A stretch of 64,000 nt of DNA. It comes from Desulfosarcina ovata subsp. ovata. GTDB lineage: Bacteria; Desulfobacterota; Desulfobacteria; Desulfobacterales; Desulfosarcinaceae. The notes beneath the pieces are model-generated. The model did no database searches. It had not been told where the DNA came from and was given only the letters and a program-made list of their open reading frames with translations. The stretch lies in assembly GCF_009689005.1 (NCBI RefSeq), contig NZ_AP021879.1, forward strand, positions 6,945,501 to 7,009,500, given 5' to 3'. A program made the position numbers and the translations under genes. Below are positions 61,602 to 64,000 of this stretch, piece after piece (the first letter of the stretch is position 1; each line of letters begins with the position of its first letter).

Positions 61602-62354
61602 TCAGTCAGCAACGCCTGCTGTTTCCTCATGAGACCAGCCTTGACGTTGCATACATTGTTTCATTTCATTTTGTATTTTTACCTGGCGTTGTCTTACCCG
61701 TTCAGCTGAAACACCGAGGCTTTCGCCAATTTCACGCAATTTCAATCCCTCAAGGATTCTTCCCAAGATGATCAACCGATCCTCGGGGGAGGATAACTTG
61801 TCCAGACAATACCGGACAGAAACAGCGATAGCTTTTTTGATCACGGCGATTTCAGGATTTGGATGCGGGTCAACCAGTTCCTTGCCGGGATGAATACCAT
61901 CGTTCTCATCGTTCTGATTGTTGGGGTTTGTGGGAACAATTTGGATAGAAAGGTTCTCGACTTTAAGAACTTCTTCAACTGGCCAGGTTAACCTTTCCGC
62001 CAGTGTTTTGACGTCCACCGGTTGGCCCTCTTTCAACATCGCGTCACGTGTGTCTTGGAGGATTTTCACTTTTTTTTGTACCAGCTGCGGTAATTTAACC
62101 ATTGGTTCACGTCGAATTTGATCGATCATCGCGCCCTTGACCCGATAGGCGGCGAAAACGAGCCAAGGTACTTTTCGATCAGGATTGAAAGAACGCTTCG
62201 CCTCCAATAGGCCGATGATTCCGTAATGATAGAGATCGTCCCGGGAAAGGGATCCGCTTTTTCCTGCCGGGCAGAAGGTCATGTAAACCTCCTTGGCGAT
62301 TTTCCGCACAAGCCTGCTTTCCCTGTCCGAGATTATTGTTTCAACTGTACCCAT
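61602..62354 (-). CDS. Sigma-70-family RNA polymerase sigma factor (sigma-28/sporulation-type)
   Basis: 250 residues from ATG 62354 (AAAGGAAAGG ribosome site). Region 2 includes DDLYHYGIIGLLEAKRSFNP and the 2.4-like FAAYRVKGAMIDQIRRE (each quoted in part), region 3 LAERLTWPVEEVL, and region 4 SPEDRLIILGRILEGLKLREI then LGVSAERVRQRQVKI. The R-x-K-G-A-M-I-D pattern and three-region layout are of the FliA/WhiG/SigF group rather than ECF. Its targets should be the cassette itself and unknown envelope genes. Confidence 0.88.
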   Translation of the reverse strand: MGTVETIISDRESRLVRKIAKEVYMTFCPAGKSGSLSRDDLYHYGIIGLLEAKRSFNPDRKVPWLVFAAYRVKGAMIDQIRREPMVKLPQLVQKKVKILQDTRDAMLKEGQPVDVKTLAERLTWPVEEVLKVENLSIQIVPTNPNNQNDENDGIHPGKELVDPHPNPEIAVIKKAIAVSVRYCLDKLSSPEDRLIILGRILEGLKLREIGESLGVSAERVRQRQVKIQNEMKQCMQRQGWSHEETAGVAD

Positions 62355-62509
62355 CGAGCCTTTCCTTTTTAATCCTATATCGAAGCTCTTTTTTTGTTTT
62401 CAACGTCACGGGCATTCTTTATTTGCCAGTTTACCCTTTTTCAAATTGGGTGCTGATATCAGATGGCATAATCGTAGGTTGGGTTGAGGTACGAAACCCA
62501 ACAAATCGA

Positions 62510-63985
62510 CTAGGGTCCGGTCATTACCTCGACTTGCGCTTCACCGTAGCCCCCGCCGCCGGCATTCCCCTGGGAACGTATGTTTTTCATGAGCCCTTCC
62601 GCCGTTGACCACGCTCCGGAGAGGTAATCTGGAATGTTCAAGGGGTGCTCGCTGGCAACCGCCCAGATCGTCTCTTTCCCGTAGGGCGGTTTCTTCACAA
62701 CGATGGGATTGGAACAGCCGTCCTCCGGAATCAGGATGGGCCGGTTGGGCATGAGGGCGGAGCCACATTCGCGGTCCCGTTTCAGCCGGCCCTGCCGATC
62801 CACAGGGTAGAGCAGGACCGCATTTCCATCCGGATCGAGATCGAAAAGGTAGACATAGCCCGCTCGATTCAACCGAAGGATAAAGCGGACCTTTTCGCCT
62901 TTGCGGTAATAGGGGCGGCTTTCTCCTTTTGTGGTCGTCAATTCCACTTGTAACCCGGACGTTACCGTGTCGCTTGGAATAACGGGCGCGGATTCTCGGG
63001 CGGGGCTGAGCACATTGCCGGGGAAAATGGTCTTGGGAATTTCGGCATTGGCTGCGGTTATCTGCCGGCCCTGCCGGTCGGTAACGCGAATATGAAACTC
63101 TAATGATCTGGGATTGAAATAGAGCTTTCCCTTGAGCTCTGCATCGGCATTTAATAGGTCGGCGGTCAAGCTTGTCTTTTCGTCGCCATTCTTCTTGTCA
63201 GATCGATCTTCTTGAAAACCCCGCGACCGCAATTCCATATCCGGTACGCCGCGCAAAGCGGTTTGTTGATCCAAAGGTTCGAACATATCGCTTTTGGAGA
63301 GTTCGGGCCTCAGCCACTCGGCACAATAAACGCCAAGATCTCTGTAATCTCTCTTGTCGCCCCCTACCGTGAAATCACGTATGTGCAGGGTCCTTCGAGA
63401 CGTTATCCCTTTTTCCAGTTCACGCACCAAATAACGGGACCAGTCTTCCAGGTCCGGCGTTAATGCCGCAGGATCGATATCCGACAGGAGCACTTTCCCC
63501 GAGGTTGACGCCACGGTTTCAGGACCATGATCGGTCAGATTCATCACCCTGAGGTTCAAGTTCAGGTCCCTGCCAAATTTCTGCCAGGTGCCCTGAAGAA
63601 TCAGAGCATCGTCTTCGTCAGCGCCGGGGAGAAGTACCCGAACCCCTTGATCGCTCATATAGGTCACCAATCGTTCCCGCAGTTGAACGGAAAACCTTAG
63701 GGTGGGGCCATTCTGGGCGTCATACAAGTAGTGCGGGTCAATCAGGATCGCCTTTCCGGCGAGATCTCCTTGGCGGACCAACTCTTTGGTCAGTTTGGCG
63801 ATTACCCGTTCCAGATGCTTGCTTTCTCCGGTCCATGCGGTTTCCTGTGAATCGGACCGTGGTGGCGTATAAGGTGTTGAGCATCCATGAAAAATAAATA
63901 GGCACACGAGGATGGGAAAAACGATGGCGTCCAAGGGATAGTTTGGAAGGTCTGACCTGCGCAAAAAGAACCGATAGAAATTCAT
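62510..63985 (-). CDS. DUF4384-type lipoprotein
   Basis: 491 residues with AAAGGAG eight bases before ATG 63985. A lipoprotein signal lies near residues 20-35 (IVFPILVCLFIFHGC). The middle resembles proteins that combine FlgO/CsgG-like periplasmic segments (LVRELEKGITSRRTLHIRDF; LRERLVTYMSDQGVRVLL). The C-terminal DUF4384 domain has YRKGEKVRFILRLNRAGYVYLFDLDPDGN (given in part: NRAGYVYLFDLDPDG). Probably anchored in the outer membrane facing the periplasm. It sits 155 bases upstream of the sigma gene on the same strand. Confidence 0.8.
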   Translation of the reverse strand: MNFYRFFLRRSDLPNYPLDAIVFPILVCLFIFHGCSTPYTPPRSDSQETAWTGESKHLERVIAKLTKELVRQGDLAGKAILIDPHYLYDAQNGPTLRFSVQLRERLVTYMSDQGVRVLLPGADEDDALILQGTWQKFGRDLNLNLRVMNLTDHGPETVASTSGKVLLSDIDPAALTPDLEDWSRYLVRELEKGITSRRTLHIRDFTVGGDKRDYRDLGVYCAEWLRPELSKSDMFEPLDQQTALRGVPDMELRSRGFQEDRSDKKNGDEKTSLTADLLNADAELKGKLYFNPRSLEFHIRVTDRQGRQITAANAEIPKTIFPGNVLSPARESAPVIPSDTVTSGLQVELTTTKGESRPYYRKGEKVRFILRLNRAGYVYLFDLDPDGNAVLLYPVDRQGRLKRDRECGSALMPNRPILIPEDGCSNPIVVKKPPYGKETIWAVASEHPLNIPDYLSGAWSTAEGLMKNIRSQGNAGGGGYGEAQVEVMTGP

Positions 63986-64000
63986 CCCTGTTACTCCTTT

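Noticed and set aside
1..64000. CRISPR arrays
   Set aside because: No regularly spaced direct repeats were seen and no cas genes are present.

Overview
The window reads as chromosome of an anaerobic, probably sulfate-reducing Desulfobacterota (Desulfosarcina/Desulfobacteraceae-like). This is inferred from the gene content, not from a phylogenetic marker: a complete Rnf complex, a tungsten aldehyde:ferredoxin oxidoreductase (AOR) locus, several DMSO-reductase-family enzymes, CoA-thioester chemistry, an aromatic-degradation-type outer-membrane protein, many FeS proteins and abundant IS debris.

Layout. 1-2.2 kb: a type I restriction-modification end, with hsdM broken by one in-frame TAA and the start of hsdS. 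2.4-4.5 kb: tRNA-Asn, a methyltransferase and a glycosyltransferase. 5-12.4 kb: an HD-GYP response regulator, then a cell-envelope run (membrane protein, bifunctional PBP, SPOR protein) and a GGEEF protein. 12.4-19.4 kb: an AOR module (FAD subunit, two four-cluster ferredoxins, zinc-ribbon protein, AOR large subunit, E1-like and MoaD/ThiS-like sulfur-carrier pair). It carries an IclR regulator and four copies of a TTCAT-N4-ATGAA-type palindrome that sit in front of every transcription unit. 19.5-24.4 kb: a PAS/HisKA protein lacking an ATPase, thiamine pyrophosphokinase and a ThiQP-like ABC transporter whose ThiB is truncated at an 88-bp inverted-repeat element.

24.4-30.6 kb is accessory: a PHB-depolymerase-like esterase, a decayed HAD phosphatase, an IS110/IS1111-type element with strongly structured flanking RNA candidates, an unknown protein and a frameshifted fliB. 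30.5-39.6 kb: one long minus-strand operon in which a molybdopterin oxidoreductase and its ferredoxin subunit run straight into rnfCDGEAB and a membrane-anchored IscU-like protein. RnfA here carries an extra lipoprotein/Ig-like N-terminus. 39.7-47.3 kb is a transposon graveyard (IS1595, an integrase pair, IS1634-family, IS3) that has cut a histidine kinase and a flavodoxin. An NtrC-type regulator with an altered Walker B and a NagD-like phosphatase survive in it.

47.3-56 kb: a catabolic operon (acyl-CoA ligase, enoyl-CoA hydratase, OYE-type flavoprotein, 3-hydroxyacyl-CoA dehydrogenase). A textbook sigma-54 promoter and two identical-spacing upstream dyads precede it. A second molybdopterin enzyme and a MetA-pathway-type outer-membrane protein follow. 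56-64 kb: a GntR/FCD regulator with two winged helices, a chemoreceptor/lipoprotein pair, a long imperfect palindrome, and a minus-strand cassette of DUF4384 lipoprotein, sigma factor, zinc anti-sigma-like protein and membrane-anchored Lon-type (S16) protease-domain protein. This last cassette looks like an undescribed envelope signalling system.

The metabolic genes fit a common theme. AOR and CoA-dependent oxidation would yield reduced ferredoxin and NADH, and Rnf would interconvert these with the ion gradient.
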